Assembly (NCBI GenBank): GCA_018417955.1
Contig: JACTVC010000004.1
Span: 248,001 to 312,000, forward strand
Direction of reading: 5' to 3'
Source of the DNA: Laccaria trichodermophora
Lineage: Eukaryota > Basidiomycota > Agaricomycetes > Agaricales > Hydnangiaceae
Length of the DNA stretch: 64,000 nucleotides
Shown here: positions 48,834 through 61,204 of the stretch, one piece after another
Layout of the letters: every line of letters begins with the position of its first letter
Numbering within the stretch: position 1 is the stretch's first letter
Notes under the pieces: model-generated
Told to the model about the DNA's origin: nothing
The model's database searches: none
The model's input: only the letters and a program-made list of their open reading frames with translations
Made by a program: the position numbers and the translations under genes

Positions 48834-50554
48834 ATGTCAACGCCTGAAGAGAAATACGACCTCATAACCCGCAGACTACAAGAAGTTCTCGGTGGCGACT
48901 CGGTAAAAGCCATTTTGGCGGAAGGAAGGCATCCGAAATGTTACTGGGGTGCGTTGCTCGTTTGATCTCGAATTTCAGGCATACTGATTTTTGTGATTGA
49001 TGTATAGGAACTGCACCGACTGGACGACGTTTGTGATCCATATACACACCAACAATTCCCAGCAGATTCTGACGAAAGGATAAAGCGCATATAGGCTACT
49101 TTGTCCCCTTGACCAAGATCGCTGATTTTCTTAACGCGGGTGTTCATGTACGTATCGTTTTGGTTCTTCTCCTTCTCTTGATCCTTACTAACCCTTCCAT
49201 CGACCACATATCAGGTGACTATACTCCTCGCAGGCGAGTTGTGCTTGACCTGTATCGGCCCTTACCCTAACCCGCCTTCTAGATGTCCACGCGTTCCTCG
49301 ACAACCTCAAAGCCCCACTCGAGCTTGTTGAACATCGAACGCAGTACTACCAGCGCTTACTAACGACTGTCTTCACATCCCTCGGCATCCCCACATCAAA
49401 GCTCAAGTTTGTCCAAGGGTCGTCCTATCAACTGACAAAAGAGTATAACCTCGACAACTACAAACTATGCGCTATCGTGTCGGAACACGATGCGAAGAAG
49501 GCTGGGGCGGAGGTGGTCAAGCAGGTTGAGAGCCCGCTGCTGAGTGGGTTGCTCTACCCTGGCTTACAGGCATTGGACGAACAATACCTCGATGTTGATT
49601 TCCAATTTGGTGGTGTGGACCAGGTAAGTTTCCCTTCCTCAACCTCAACCTTATCCCTCCCTTTCCACCTTTCTCCTTCGCAAGCTAACAACCCTCCCAC
49701 TAGCGCAAAATCTTCACATTCGCAGAACTCTACCTCCCCCGACTCGGCTACGCCAAACGCGCTCACTTAATGAACACCATGGTCCCCGGCCTCGCAGGCG
49801 GCAAAATGTCTGCGTCCGACCCCAACTCCAAAATCGACTTTCTTGATTCTCCCGAAGTCGTCAAGAAGAAACTGAAAGCCGCCTTTTGCGAGGAAGGAAA
49901 CGTCGATGAGAACGGGGTGTTGGCGTTCGTTGGGGCGGTGTTGATACCCATCTCCCAACTTCGCCTATCGCGTCAGCAGAGTGAGGAGCTCGAGGCGGGC
50001 CTAGGCGACCAACGCCCTTTCATCAGCGATGATGCGCCCCCGGGAACCGTGTTTACTATCGAACGTGACGCCAAGTTCGGAGGCCCATCGCATTATTCCT
50101 CCTTTGAGCATTTGAAGGAGGAGTTTAGAGAAAAGAAGGTCCATCCGGGGGATTTGAAAGCCAGCGTGACGAGTGGGATCAATCGTCTCCTTGAGCCGAT
50201 TAGGAAGGCCTTTGAAGGGGATAAAGAGTGGAAGCGGATAGCGGGGTTGGCATACCCTGAGGTTGGGAAGGTTGAGAAGAAGAAAAAGGTGGGTTGATTG
50301 CGAAATGCGAGAGAGTGGAGTAGGAGCTTACTTTGCTGTGTGTGTGCGTGTAGGAAAAGGTGTACCATCCACCGCCGCCTGGGAAGGGGAAGAATGCGAA
50401 ACGCGTTCAGGTCGACGGCGATGTTCCAGCAGAGCATGGGACAGCTACGGCAGTTGTAGTGGATGGCCAGGGGCCCACTGCTGTTGTTGATGCCGCCAAC
50501 TCAGATGCCGTATCCTCGAAACAAGTTGGGGCCATTGTTGACGGGGCGCCATAA
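48834..50554 (+). CDS. TYS1: Cytosolic tyrosyl-tRNA synthetase
   Basis: Class I aminoacyl-tRNA synthetase charging tRNA-Tyr. The ATG at 48834 gives [20 protein letters not shown]. Splicing gives GTAPTGR then [19 protein letters not shown], which carries the HIGH-type motif. Next come [19 protein letters not shown], the tyrosine pocket region [35 protein letters not shown] and the KMSAS loop ([19 protein letters not shown]). The C-terminal part ends with a Lys- and Pro-rich extension ([18 protein letters not shown]) and an Ala/Val/Gly-rich tail to the TAA at 50554. The intron between the ILLA and DVHAFLDN codons needs a GC donor (AG followed by GCGAGT near 49231). Length and motifs match fungal Tys1, with the tail slightly long. 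Confidence 0.95.
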
Positions 50555-50858
50555 CAGAGTCAACGTCGATATACGTTCAATGTACAACATTAGATGAAAT
50601 TTACGGATTTCAGCTCACGGAGTGTCGATATCTACAATTACAGTAACATTAACGGCTCTCTCCGAATCTAAAGCACTGTTCGTTCTGCCAGGATAATATT
50701 CAATTGGTTTCACCCAAGCGCCATAAATCCCAAATGAATCTGAAGAGTTTACAAAAAACGAGAACATATTCCCATGAAGTAACGTCATGGTCGTTATATG
50801 TAAGTACATGTTTAGCGCTAAGCGGCGAATACTCGTGAGTAATCGTATATATCGTACA
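50555..50858. other. Intergenic between convergent genes
   Basis: AT-rich 3' flanks of the tRNA synthetase and the AttH-like gene. Nothing else is seen. Confidence 0.35.
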
Positions 50859-52190
50859 TCAGTCCACATTGTCGCGCTGGAGGGATGAGCGCAGCCACGT
50901 CTTGCACCTGGTCTCACCCTCCAGATGATCCTCAAGCCCAATACTCTCACAATATCCAACACCTTCCATCGTGACCTCTTTCCCATCAATGTGTCCTGTC
51001 GCTACCACGGTGCACGCTGCTTCTGCATACTCAGCCAACCCACCCTGCCACAACGACTGCTGATCACAGACAGTAGTCACGACGACATTAAGATTGACCG
51101 TTGCTGACTGCACAACAAACTGCCACGCCGAGGGATAGTTCGCGTCTGTTTCTGGGCTCTTTGCGAATTGGCCGACATCCAGGATCGCTTCGACAGGCGT
51201 CGATGATTTCCCTTTGACGTAGATTCCAAAGCCCCATAAAGAAGGTACGATTTTACCGTCGTGTGGGCAAGCCAGCGTGATGGCGCGGTTACCATCAAAC
51301 TGGAACTCGAACCAGCACCATCCGCTTCCCCCCGACTTTGTTGGACTGGTTGGCACATCCCAACCGCCCCACTGATGGTCCATCCAGGTGAGACCTGAGG
51401 TAACAACATGGCGATGCCCGTCAATCTTCACAGATCCGGTTGTGGACTGGTTAGCCCAGCTATAGTAGTACCAAGATGGCGTACCAGGCGCACCAACAAA
51501 CCCGTTGGCGCCCTGCAAGAAAAGTGGGTTCGTGGCGGAACAATCTAGATTAATCTCTATTGTTGGGCGACCAACAAGAGAGTCGCCTGGACCTTCTATG
51601 TGCACGCGTAGGGGGAAGACATCAACACTGCCAATGAACGAGTTCTTCTCAACACTCAGATGGAACGGGTTGTTGCCATACTTGACACCACCCTCGATTG
51701 GAGCGCGTGTAATGACTGGAAAGGCATGATGAACAGCCGGGGCACCAGGCATCTCGAGTGTGATACCCAAAGATGTGCTGAAGATCTGCCGGTCTAGATC
51801 TGTAGTATGCTTTGGCGAGGACGCATGTGTACCAATGGCCTTGCGGAAAATGATGAAGACCGCGCTGACACGGCCACCACATTCGAGGTTGAGGCTGAGC
51901 GTAACGAAATGCCATTCAATCGGCACGTCGAAATGCTCCCCGTGATCGGCAGGGAAGTGGAGTGCAGGTGCAGACGGAATCGACTTGGGAAGGGTGAGGC
52001 CCGTGCTGGTCCATGCGCCGAGAAGCCCATATGCTGCTTCTACATCGGTTGGTGACGGAGATGATGAGGCCACTTGCTTGATAAGTGCCAGAATCGAGGG
52101 ATCGTAAAAGCCTTGGATTGTATCGACGAATGACAAGAAGATCTTGCCCAACTTGGAATTCTTCGTGGTTTTATGACTGTTTTCTGCCAT
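50859..52190 (-). CDS. AttH/CrtC-like lipocalin-fold protein
   Basis: Intronless frame of 443 residues from the ATG at 52190 (MAENSHKTTKNSKLGKIF); the longer frame begins with GTG and is not preferred. Family marks are the early PIEWHFVTLSLNLECGGR with a partner FIIFRKAIG, the central HLSVEKNSFIGSVDVFPLR, WYYYSWANQSTTGSVKIDG and the hallmark TSGLTWMDHQWGGWDVP, then WCWFEFQFDGNRAITL. These define the AttH/CrtC superfamily, which includes carotenoid 1,2-hydratase CrtC, kievitone hydratase-like proteins and Diels-Alderase-like enzymes of fungal pathways. The reaction cannot be predicted. No secretion signal is obvious at the chosen start. No biosynthetic cluster partners are seen next to it. Confidence 0.8.
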   Translation of the reverse strand: MAENSHKTTKNSKLGKIFLSFVDTIQGFYDPSILALIKQVASSSPSPTDVEAAYGLLGAWTSTGLTLPKSIPSAPALHFPADHGEHFDVPIEWHFVTLSLNLECGGRVSAVFIIFRKAIGTHASSPKHTTDLDRQIFSTSLGITLEMPGAPAVHHAFPVITRAPIEGGVKYGNNPFHLSVEKNSFIGSVDVFPLRVHIEGPGDSLVGRPTIEINLDCSATNPLFLQGANGFVGAPGTPSWYYYSWANQSTTGSVKIDGHRHVVTSGLTWMDHQWGGWDVPTSPTKSGGSGWCWFEFQFDGNRAITLACPHDGKIVPSLWGFGIYVKGKSSTPVEAILDVGQFAKSPETDANYPSAWQFVVQSATVNLNVVVTTVCDQQSLWQGGLAEYAEAACTVVATGHIDGKEVTMEGVGYCESIGLEDHLEGETRCKTWLRSSLQRDNVD

Positions 52191-52277
52191 TCTGTGAAGG
52201 ACGCTTTGCCAGACTTGTCCCCCTTCCCTTCGCACTTTTTAAGCATTTCGAAAGCCTCTTCTCACAATCTGTCGCTG

Positions 52278-52841
52278 TCAGCGCGCGACCGGTAGTGATC
52301 GAACGCCGGAACCCGCTCTAAACTGTTCGGAGCCCGCCAAGAGGAGTCCGCTATCCATCGCATCGAGTCTACACTGAACATTAATCTCTGCACCATGTCC
52401 CGCATAGAAAATGAGAATTGGGTCTCCACGTTTAATTCGCTCAGTACTCCAGAGGTCCATGAATCCCTGAGTCATAGCAGCGCTTGTGGCGGCTTCATCG
52501 CGTAGACTCCTCATATGAGGGATCACGGATAGGTCCTCTTTTAAGTATTCTTCGATTGCGCCAGCGTCGTTCACTGCTCCGCTGAGAACAGTTGTGTTTG
52601 TTGATGCCGACGGTTGAGTAAAAGAGAGGAGAAACGGAGGGTTTCTCTGGATATAATAGTGGATGTAATTCTGCGAGCAAAGGTGAACGCACGGCTTGAC
52701 TGGCGTGGGGCATGACAGCTTCTCGGCGCTTTCAAACAAAGTTTCTTCAGCGTACACTTGGCATGAAATACCAAGGAAAATCCTGACGAGAGACGGCTGA
52801 TTTCCATTGGCTAGCTTATCTAGTATAATGAAAGACCCCAC
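52278..52841 (-). pseudogene. Truncated copy of caspase-like gene C
   Basis: Contains the same blocks as gene C: SCPTPV(K/E)P, VLSGAVNDAG.IEEYLKEDL, RSLRDEAATSAAMTQGFMDL and ERIKRGDPILIFYAGHGAE, with the catalytic His, then unrelated sequence and a stop. The catalytic Cys exon is absent. The intron before VLSGAV is retained as open frame with changes. It is part of the inverted duplication of 36.9-39.4 kb. Confidence 0.85.
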
Positions 52842-53725
52842 CTAAATGGAGTCTTTAAGGAGCCGGGATTCGAAAGGACCTTAACAAAGGACGCCAAGTC
52901 AACGCGCGAAAGAATTCTAAAACCAAGTTGCACTCAGCATGCGTCACAAGATGACTACCTCGAAAGCTCAACGACTTACTTTGCATCATCCTGTTGGTCT
53001 CTATTGATAAGCAGATAATTGAATTGACCTCGTTATAGGCGGTACCAGAACAGTTCAACGTAAGTCTCATTGCTCAACGAGGACATCTGCGGTTTCGAGG
53101 AACCGGTTGGCAGGCACTAGTGATTGTAGGAACAGAGTCAAAGCAGCGCTCTAAAGTCAAATCATGGGGGCTACTTACTTGACTTACTCAGCCCCAATTG
53201 TCAGGCTATCCTGCACGAGTTTACCAAGGAGGCCTTGGCGGATGTCTGACAGCGATTTCAATTGTCTACTTCCTCGAAACCAGGCGAGCAACGTGCAAGA
53301 TAAGAATGAGACGTGGAGCACCTTGTTCCTGACATGCAGGTGCGGTAAGGTCATGTGCGATTTCTGTTTGTTCTCGAAAAACGACTGGGATCTGTTTCCA
53401 ATCCAACTGTCCCATCAGAGATCGACCCCCACCCCGTCAAAGTCATTGAACGCAATTCACACTCTCGCACGCCAATGCGTCACATAGAGTGAATTCTATG
53501 CCCGCGATAATTTTCCTGACGTGGGAGGAGAAACGAGTAGTATGGGGGGAAGAGAATCCATGAGTTGGTGACAGGTTGAGGTAGGATTTTTCCAATGTTC
53601 CAGCCTAAGGAGCGAGATTCTGGTTTGTAACAATTGTGTTGGGATTCGAGCAGGATGAACGTACTGGCGAGATGAGGGTCGGTGGGGTAGACTAAGTGTC
53701 CTACGTCTCCCCCACTCAGACACAC
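52842..53725 (-). pseudogene. 3' part of the duplicated membrane-protein gene and flank
   Basis: 53160-53490 matches the 3' flank of the membrane-protein gene (38.3-38.5 kb) in reverse. 53500-53725 contains STFILLESQHN and a broken equivalent of YKPKLRDLGWNIG. No intact frame remains. 52842-53160 shows no further feature. Confidence 0.7.
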
Positions 53726-55520
53726 GTGATGTGTTCACCTTCCGTATATGGTAATCTCTGCCGTATATGGCAATCTCACGACTTAGGGCAATGTGCCATT
53801 GCCCGGGGAGAGCTGGGCCAGCTGGGTAGACTTGAAAGGAAAGGTATAGCTTATGCCCAGTCAAAACCCCGACGGTTGAAATCGGCTGAGAGTGGCTGAA
53901 ATTGGCAAAAAACGATTTTGACAGATGTTCGGACTATAGCAGATGAAAATCGGTTGGAATGTGCTGATATCGTGCGATGTTCAAAATACTTAGTAAACAC
54001 AGCTGCTGAGATCAGCCGAAATCGGTTGATATCTACTCTGTATTGTAATGGTCATCGGATGAAATCAGTCATGGTAGAACGATTTATGTGATGATAAAAG
54101 ATCATTTTCTATTCGATATCGTACGAAACAAGCAGATTGTACACCTATGAACCCATGCCCTGCTTCCTCCTCTCCTCCTTCGCCGCGCTGACTAGTTCAT
54201 GTCTGACAGTATAGAATTAGTTATCTTCCCCAGCATCATATGATAAAAAGCTTACCTTCCTCTCCTCCGCAAGTTGAACTCATCGGTTGCCTCTTTTCGT
54301 GAGACTTTCCGAGCCGAGTCCTTGCAGAAATGATGACCAAACAATCTAAAGAGGTTTGCGTTAGACGTGGATATGGTCAATGATAGAGACTGTGCATCAG
54401 GCGTGGGGTCGCTCAACGGAAAAGGGGACGCCGGGGTTTTCGATGCCTAACTCATCTAACGGTCTTTTAGTTGAAGGGTGGGGTGCGAGATTGAAAATGT
54501 AACGTACCTGAGACAGAAACAACAGCCGTCCCTCGAACAGGTACTGTAGACTTTAATATATGTGCGTCGTCAACGCCTCGCAGGAAGAAGATAACACGGA
54601 GTACGTACAATGGATTGATGAGTTTCAACTGGAGTCAAAGAAGGATGTGAGCAACGAAGGAATGGCATACAATGTGAATCACACCTTGATTGTGAGAGGC
54701 TTAGCGTTGGTGGCTTGAGTTAAGTCGACAACTGGTGGTGGTGGAGAGTCATCGGGAACATCCTGGATGGGAGAGAGCCGTGTTATGGAGTTCACCTGTG
54801 TGATGATGGGAGAAGGCAGCACTGGCGAGGAAACATCGCTCGCGTAATTATCAGGGACACCGGCTGTCATCGCCAGGTGGCGGGGACTACTGGAGTGCCG
54901 TCAACGACTGTGACGTGGGTGAGAAGGTTGTTGACAGGGATGAGCGGCGATGTGATGGAAGTAGCTGAGGTAGGTGTCGATGGAACCGTTGGTGGTATGC
55001 CGGGAGAAACTGGGATCGTGACTTCAGTAAGGGACGAGGTCACCGTTAATGGTGAGATCGGAGGTGCAACCGTGATGGGTGTCGATGGGATTGAAACTGT
55101 CGTAGTGATTGGAGTTGGTGTCGAGGAAACTGTCGATGAAGTGTAGAGAAGGTGTCCATGTCAGCCCCGAGAAACGACATGATGGTGGAGTGAAAACAAG
55201 ATGGAAAGAGTCGGAAGGAGAAAATTTCTTGGGACGATGGAGGACGATGTGGTACGACGGAAACGTTTAGGCGCACATTTAGGAGCGGTCGGAGTTTGAA
55301 CTGACTTGGTGCGCGTTTGAGAGCCTGTTGGGAGTAGCTAAACGTGTCAATGCAAACATGCGCGCGAATTCTCAAGCCACACATAATTTATATGCACAAG
55401 TGCACATATGCATAATTAGATGTGTGTTTATGTTGTAGATACAATGTGAACATTTAAAATCTGCTCTCTCATGTTTGATTGGAAATTGAAATGATCTGAA
55501 CCGATTTGATTGTGTCAGGT
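53726..55520 (-). other. Insertion splitting the duplicated gene; possible Thr/Pro-rich gene inside
   Basis: This 1.8 kb has no counterpart in the 37-38 kb original, so it was inserted into the copy (or lost from the original). On the minus strand from about 55180 to 54680 there is an open Ser/Thr/Pro/Val-rich sequence (TVSSTPTPITTTVSIPSTP, then PISPLTVTSSLTEVTIPVSP), followed in another frame by LSPIQDVPDDSPPPPVVDL, perhaps joined by introns. No domain is recognised. 53870-54060 contains several scattered copies of a GAAATCGGTTGA-like motif. Confidence 0.4.
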
Positions 55521-55539
55521 CGGATCGCTCCGCTCACAG

Positions 55540-56320
55540 CTGATTTGAGTCAACCTGAACCATCGGGGTTTTCACTGGGGCTTATGCCCGAGCCTCCGAC
55601 GACTGGTGGTGTCCAGAACACGCCGTCTATTGGGAGGGGGGCGATAAAGCTAGAAGTGTTGGTGTTACTGTCCGAGCCCATATATATGACATAATCCATA
55701 ACGTACCCAAAGTTAGAAAAACGCCGCCAAGGACCCAAACTCTTCCTATCAAGCGTAAACCATATTCAATGCTTCTCCCCTCCCCGCTGTACAACAACCA
55801 CCTCTGCGTCCTCTCTGAACCTCCATGACTGTGGTGAACGGCCCAACCAAAGGAGGCGTGGTCGTCCCTGTTCCAGGCCTCCCACATACCACAGATGGAT
55901 CCAAATTCGAAGATGGTCGCGCCGATGAAGGCAGTGACGCCCGTGCTTACTAGGAACACGCCAAAGTGGGAATTGATGAGCGGGAGGAAGGAGGCGACGC
56001 CATTAACGACCCAGATGATGCTTCCTGGTGTGAAGCTCTACGATTGGGGAGCCAATCAGCTATTGAATATGTAGTTTTGCAGAAAGAATGTAAGACGTAC
56101 CATCGCTACCCACCAACTGATATTCTAGTACAATTCTAGTATTCGATTTTCCGTAGACGCGCAATTTTCCACAACAAATTTGTTTCATGGCGTTTTTTCG
56201 TTGGTACGCGGAGACACCTGGACGTGTCTGTGTTTCGTATCATGTCTGGAAGTCCATTTGGGCATTCGTATTTCACCTCCGTGGGTGTGGGTCAGATTGA
56301 TTTGCATGGGTGCAATGGCC
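55540..56320 (-). pseudogene. 5' part of the duplicated membrane-protein gene
   Basis: Matches 37020-37830 in reverse: VSTGVTAFIGATIFEFGSIC, GMWEAWNRDDHASFGWAVHH, the intron at 37216-37285, and the N-terminal block at 56210-56300 that corresponds to the HTHGGEVKTQEW region. Small deletions shift the frame after HHSHGG, so it cannot code for the whole protein. Confidence 0.85.
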
Positions 56321-56697
56321 CGGGCCAATGTGCGTTTGATGGGGTACAGAATCGAGTGACTAGTAGCCGGCGACTAGTAGCCGGCGACTCTTTGACAACG
56401 TCTATGCGGCCAGCGCTTTATGTCGTGCTTAGAGTAACTAACTGGTGTGCATATTGCAGGCAGGGAGGAGTTGTAGGATATTTTCAGTTTCTTCAAGCCT
56501 AAAATTGAAGTGAAAACTGAACTCGGTCAACCTAGTATAGGCCCTATTATAAGCGGACACTCTATATCTAGCTTAATTCGGATTTTAGATAGTAAATTAG
56601 TAATAATAATATCCGAGGAGACAGGCAAGACCTGAGCGTCTGGAGAGCTCGATTGTGTGTAGTAACCAACCAGGGCTCTGGTGCCATGTCTGGGACA

Positions 56698-56783
56698 CCT
56701 TATGTCCATATATAGACATAATTTATGTCTATATTGAGACATGTCCAAAAAAAGACATAAGGTCGTCCAAAAACAGACATAAG
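56698..56783. repeat. AT-rich cluster of GACATAA inverted repeats
   Basis: CCTTATGTC at 56698 and GACATAAGG at 56754-56762 form the outer inverted repeat; further copies of GACATAA/TTATGTC lie inside and at 56776-56783. It may be a small palindromic element. Confidence 0.5.
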
Positions 56784-56854
56784 CCATCAATCTCACACCC
56801 ACGCCCAAATAGGCAGCTGCTCAAGTAGTTGACCTACTACTGGCTTTTCTCCCT

Positions 56855-56860
56855 GTGCTA
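56855..56860 (+). other. Putative target-site duplication GTGCTA (left)
   Basis: GTGCTA directly precedes the left TIR and also directly follows the right TIR at 59088-59093. Confidence 0.65.
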
Positions 56861-59087
56861 TATGGAAAGCAAGACTGATCTGCTCGGAATTCTCGGTTGC
56901 TGATTTATTTGCTAAGTAATATAATTGATTTGTGGTATTTGCACCACAATTACATAATATACAGCTATGTTGTTCAAGTGCCTTTCTTCATGGTCTACTC
57001 GATGCCTTCATCATGTAACAGGCAAATTACATCATGGCCTTGCTCACTCGTCTGACATTCCGCTTCTGATCAATTCATCCCAGGGCTTGACAGTTATATG
57101 AGTGTCATTGTGATTTTTCCTGACAAGTTAATTTAAAGGTGGCATCAAGACTCAACCTACAACTCACATTTCTATGTGGCACTGTTTTCTTTGGCCAGCA
57201 TTGAATCTAGTCACACAAATTATATATAAATAATCTTTCTTCTGTGGCACTGATCTTGACATGGATGATGAGTCCATCACCCATTTCACCATTCACTAGA
57301 AAAGACTAAAGAAATTTACTATCTTGTCATGGTCTATTCTGCCTGGTTCACTATACCCTAAAAATATGCATTATTTTCTTGAAGGTCTCTTCAATGGAAG
57401 TATGATCTCCACCCCAGGAAATCCTGCAGGAGAGCAGGTTATTCATCAAAAGTGACTGAGGAACAAGACTCACCAGTTCAGCAATGTCTCTCATGTCTAC
57501 ATCCAGTCCAATGGTAATTGATTTCATCTTGAAGTTTAAAATTCCTTCTTTCACTTCTCAATCAGGTGGACCAATCAACATATAGAATGTGATCAAGTCT
57601 TCTGGGGCACATCACAGTGTCCTGTCATCAAATAAATTATCACAAACAACACTGGGTGTTGGGGAGTTTCATGATAATTTTGAGGCAGTTGTTTGCTGCA
57701 ACAACAATGCCCACAATTTCTTGAATGCCATCCACCCAGTTTGTTTGATAAACTAGTTACCACAACATCATGTGCAAGATGGCATTGCTAATAGAAAGAA
57801 TGTGAAGTTGTGAGTGTGTCTATTCAAAATTATGTGGGGAGAAGCCTCACATCCTTTTCTGAATATTTCCTGAATAGCTCTTTCTGAGTCAGCCACAAAT
57901 TGATTCAAAAGGTGCAAGATCACAATGAGTCTGCATGAAAATTTGCACAAAATCATACTCATCTTGGGACTTTGGCAGTGACAAAATTACTCTGCTTTTG
58001 CAAGCACAACCATCCCTGCATGGTCTGAGATGCCACCAGATGCTATTCTATGATTGGAGGCTAGTCTACTGTCATCTGAGAGCTGTGTGAGGCTACTCAT
58101 GACTGACAAAAGTGATCATGATTCCCACAGCTCTGAAACTTTGTGAAGCAATAGTTCAACCATTCTGCAAGCTAGAAATGCAAAACTTGGTGAGCTGAAG
58201 TACCATGTATTGAGCTCCAATAATGTCTTAAAAAAACTTGATAAAGTGAGATTCTGCACTCACTGAAGAAAGATTATAAAATTTCAAAATTTGTGAAGTA
58301 TCACCAATTACAGCTGATAGAAGCAACATAAGGCTTAGGTTTGTTATCAAGAATTACTTCACCAGAACCCATCTGTATCCTGGTAAAATTTCATGGCGAA
58401 ATAAAATCTTCTTACATAGATACAATTTTGATGCATCTTAAGATCTTGCCATAAAAGGGGGAAGGATGGGATTTAAAAAAGATAAAAATCACCCTTCAAA
58501 AGCATCTGAAATATGCTCAATTTCTCTGTCCAAGACCTTGGGCTTGTTGTTACTATATTCAAAAATAGTGCAAAAATAGTGTCTGCATTCACTTTTGTCT
58601 GCCATGAGTATAGGGTGGGCTTTGTTGCACCTGGAAGCATTGTAGTGTTTTGGATGCAGCAAAACTACTTTAGCACTGACATAGCCATGCACTCAAGATG
58701 CTAATGCTTGGAGGTTGGTTGGAGGATCATTGTGTGATGTTTCTTCAAGGAAGTATGTGCAAATGTGCCTCAGTGTTGGTGTATTTTGTCAATTTAAGCC
58801 TGAAACATCTTGGGAACATCAAGTAAGTTGATTTAAATCTGTAATTACATTGCAGAATTACTGATATTCTTTGAATTAATAAGATACCCAGTAACGATAT
58901 GTGTTCCAACAGTGCCAATACTTGATGGATGTTAGATGGCAAGACTTGGGCAATGGCTCTGTGAAATTCTTCATTGCAGATTGCATAATTATGGTACAAA
59001 TACCATGAATCAATTATATTACTTAGCAAATATGCGGCCATCAATTGGCAACCGAGAATTCCGAGCAGATCAGTCTTGCTTTCCATA
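56861..59087. mobile_element. DNA transposon with ~110-bp TIRs, 2.23 kb, decayed inside
   Basis: Left end TATGGAAAGCAAGACTGATC and right end are exact inverted copies for the first 40 bases, then match imperfectly for another 70 (left copy lacks about 11 bp). GTGCTA flanks both sides. The inside has only short open frames on the minus strand (57351-57554, 57768-57962, 58489-58692, 58745-59086), none recognised as a transposase. The last of these starts inside the right TIR. The superfamily cannot be named. A 6-bp duplication is unusual for the common superfamilies. Confidence 0.65.
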
Positions 59088-59093
59088 GTGCTA

Positions 59094-60089
59094 TGCGCCG
59101 CAGGCCAGAAAAATATTTGAATAGCTCACTTACCTTGTGGGAAATTATAGGATACACTAATATGAACCCAGAATGCATTTTTAAATCACTGAAAAGAGAA
59201 TTTGTGCTGTTCTGAGCATAAAGTCAGTTCCACTGCAATTGCTCATCAAAGTATGTGTCGATGCTAGTAGAATATCTCAGAGTATGTGGAAGCACTTTAC
59301 ATGCACTTCTTCCTCCTAATGGCAGGTTGTTGCATTAAAGGCAACAAAAAGACAGAATCAATGGGTAAAAAAATGTTGTACTGCTTTAAAAATGCAGATA
59401 CAGGAGTGCTGGTATGTTGTTAATATTTCCTCACATAGTCTTGACCTTCATATAAAAGAATTTGTAACAATCTCAAGATCTGGACTGTGTTGCAATAAAT
59501 CTATCTAAAGTTGACAATAAATCTGTCATAATTGAACAATCCTTGCTGCTGATCTATAATTCTACATATATAATCAGTGGAAAGTATCCTGCTTCTTACA
59601 TGCACATTTTTGAAAGGAATTGAAACATTCTCAGCTGTTCCAGACATGACACTAGAGCCATCATTATTCCTGTTCATTGTAATTTTCAGTACTCTATCCT
59701 TGTTAGCTCGACATGAGGAACTTGAACATAAATCTGCTTTGCAATTAATCTGAGCTTTTGGCATAATCTCCTGTCTTGTGGTTTCATGTGTAAAAATGCA
59801 TGCTGATGGGAAGACTCACTCATAATATCTAACCATTTTCCTCATAGTTGTGGCCCCTGATAGGTGCCTGCCCCATTTTTAAATGGTAGATAGGGAGAGG
59901 ATATATTTCACAAATTTTCCTAGCAATCTGTCAAGTTTCTAACAAGATACATATTTGTGGTTCAATTATCTCTGTGAAAAAAAAAAAGATGTCAATCACT
60001 GGAATTGAACTTAGATTGGCCATAAAAGGAGATCAAAAAAGCGCAATAATCCACTACACTATACAGCCCTATATAATATTTACATGTAG
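59094..60089. other. Intergenic, AT-rich, no gene recognised
   Basis: Short frames only. Donor-like sequences on the minus strand near 59115 and 59805 hint at old exons, but none could be joined. Confidence 0.3.
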
Positions 60090-60094
60090 TTACC
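60090..60094 (+). other. Target-site duplication TTACC (left)
   Basis: TTACC directly before the left LTR; the same five bases follow the right LTR at 63972-63976. Confidence 0.9.
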
Positions 60095-60413
60095 TGTGAA
60101 GCGTTCACTCTGAACTTCTCGCATAGCTGAAGCCAAGAGGGAAGGAGGAGGCAAGAATGGGTGGATCTGGGATCAACACCCATGAGCGAGCAATGAGCAG
60201 TTACAAGATACTCAGCTGGCCCAACATGATTATGCATACTGTAGGAAGTACAGTTATACAAAGCACTACATGTAGTGCAAGAGGATGGCAAGACTGCTGA
60301 CAAGGTGGTGGTTCAAGACAAAAGATCAATATATTATGTAAGATATCCAAATCTAGCTATATACTACTGTTTGACTATGGCCTCTGGGCATTCCCTTCCA
60401 ATCCTATATCACA
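60095..60413 (-). mobile_element. LTR (left in window, 3' LTR of the element), 319 bp
   Basis: TG...CA ends. Identical to the LTR at 63653 except at one position found by eye (CGAG here, TGAG there, near 60186). The element is read on the minus strand because the bases next to this LTR give a polypurine tract there. Confidence 0.92.
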
Positions 60414-61200
60414 AAGCCCCCCAATGTCCAGAGGGCATGTAAGGAAAACAATGGTGGGGAAGAATAATAGAATAGAAATCCTCTTGCCCCCCAGAGTGAA
60501 TATCAGGATAAAATGAGACCAAAAGGTAGTAAAGCAAAGAAGATGAATAAAAGAAAGAAAAAATTTGGCCCCAAATAATTTGCTATCTGGAAAGCTGGTC
60601 ACTGTAAGCTCCCAGCTTAACCCAGAAATACCCATATGATCCTCCCATTCTCTCTTCAGTGATGTATAACCATGAGTACTGGGAAACCATGCAAGTGGAT
60701 GGCTTCCAGGTCATCCATCCCAACTCCATTGCCTTTCCCCATCAAGATGGTGTAGCATGCTTCCATCATACTTGTGGTCTGGGTATAAGACATGTATAGT
60801 GTGATAGAGGCTTGTGCCTCTCCACTCAGATCGTTGATCCCAACTCAACTCCCTCTACCCATCAAGATGATGTAGCTTGCTTCCATTGTGGTGTGTCGTC
60901 TGGACGTGGGGAGCGTGTAATGGGATAGAGGCTTGTGCCTCTCCTCCCATCTTCCACCTATACTCCCCTACAGCCCCCCACTTTTCCAGTGTGCGAATCT
61001 CAAGAATCAAGCCAGGGAGGATAGAGGCGAAGAGATCGTGCAGTGGAAAATTACAAGCCGTGATCCTAAGTTGGTGTCTGAGTGGGTAAAGGTGGTGCCA
61101 TGTTGGGTAGGAATGATAAGAGGTCAAAGGAAAGGAGGGGAAAAAAATGTTGTCATAAATTTTGCCCCCCAGAGTGGACACAGGCCATGCAACACACAAG
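60414..61200 (-). repeat. Internal region of the LTR element with a ~120-bp duplication
   Basis: 60719-60830 and 60839-60955 are related (CCCAACTC...CCATCAAGATG.TGTAGC.TGCTTCCAT...GATAGAGGCTTGTGCCTCTCC). GCCCCCCAGAGTG also occurs twice, near 60486 and 61165. There are no coding features. Confidence 0.6.
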
Positions 61201-61204
61201 CAGC

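Noticed and set aside
54877..55146. Plus-strand Gly/Val/Thr-rich frame
   Set aside because: It is the mirror of a Ser/Thr/Pro-rich frame on the minus strand, which has the more protein-like composition; neither is well supported.
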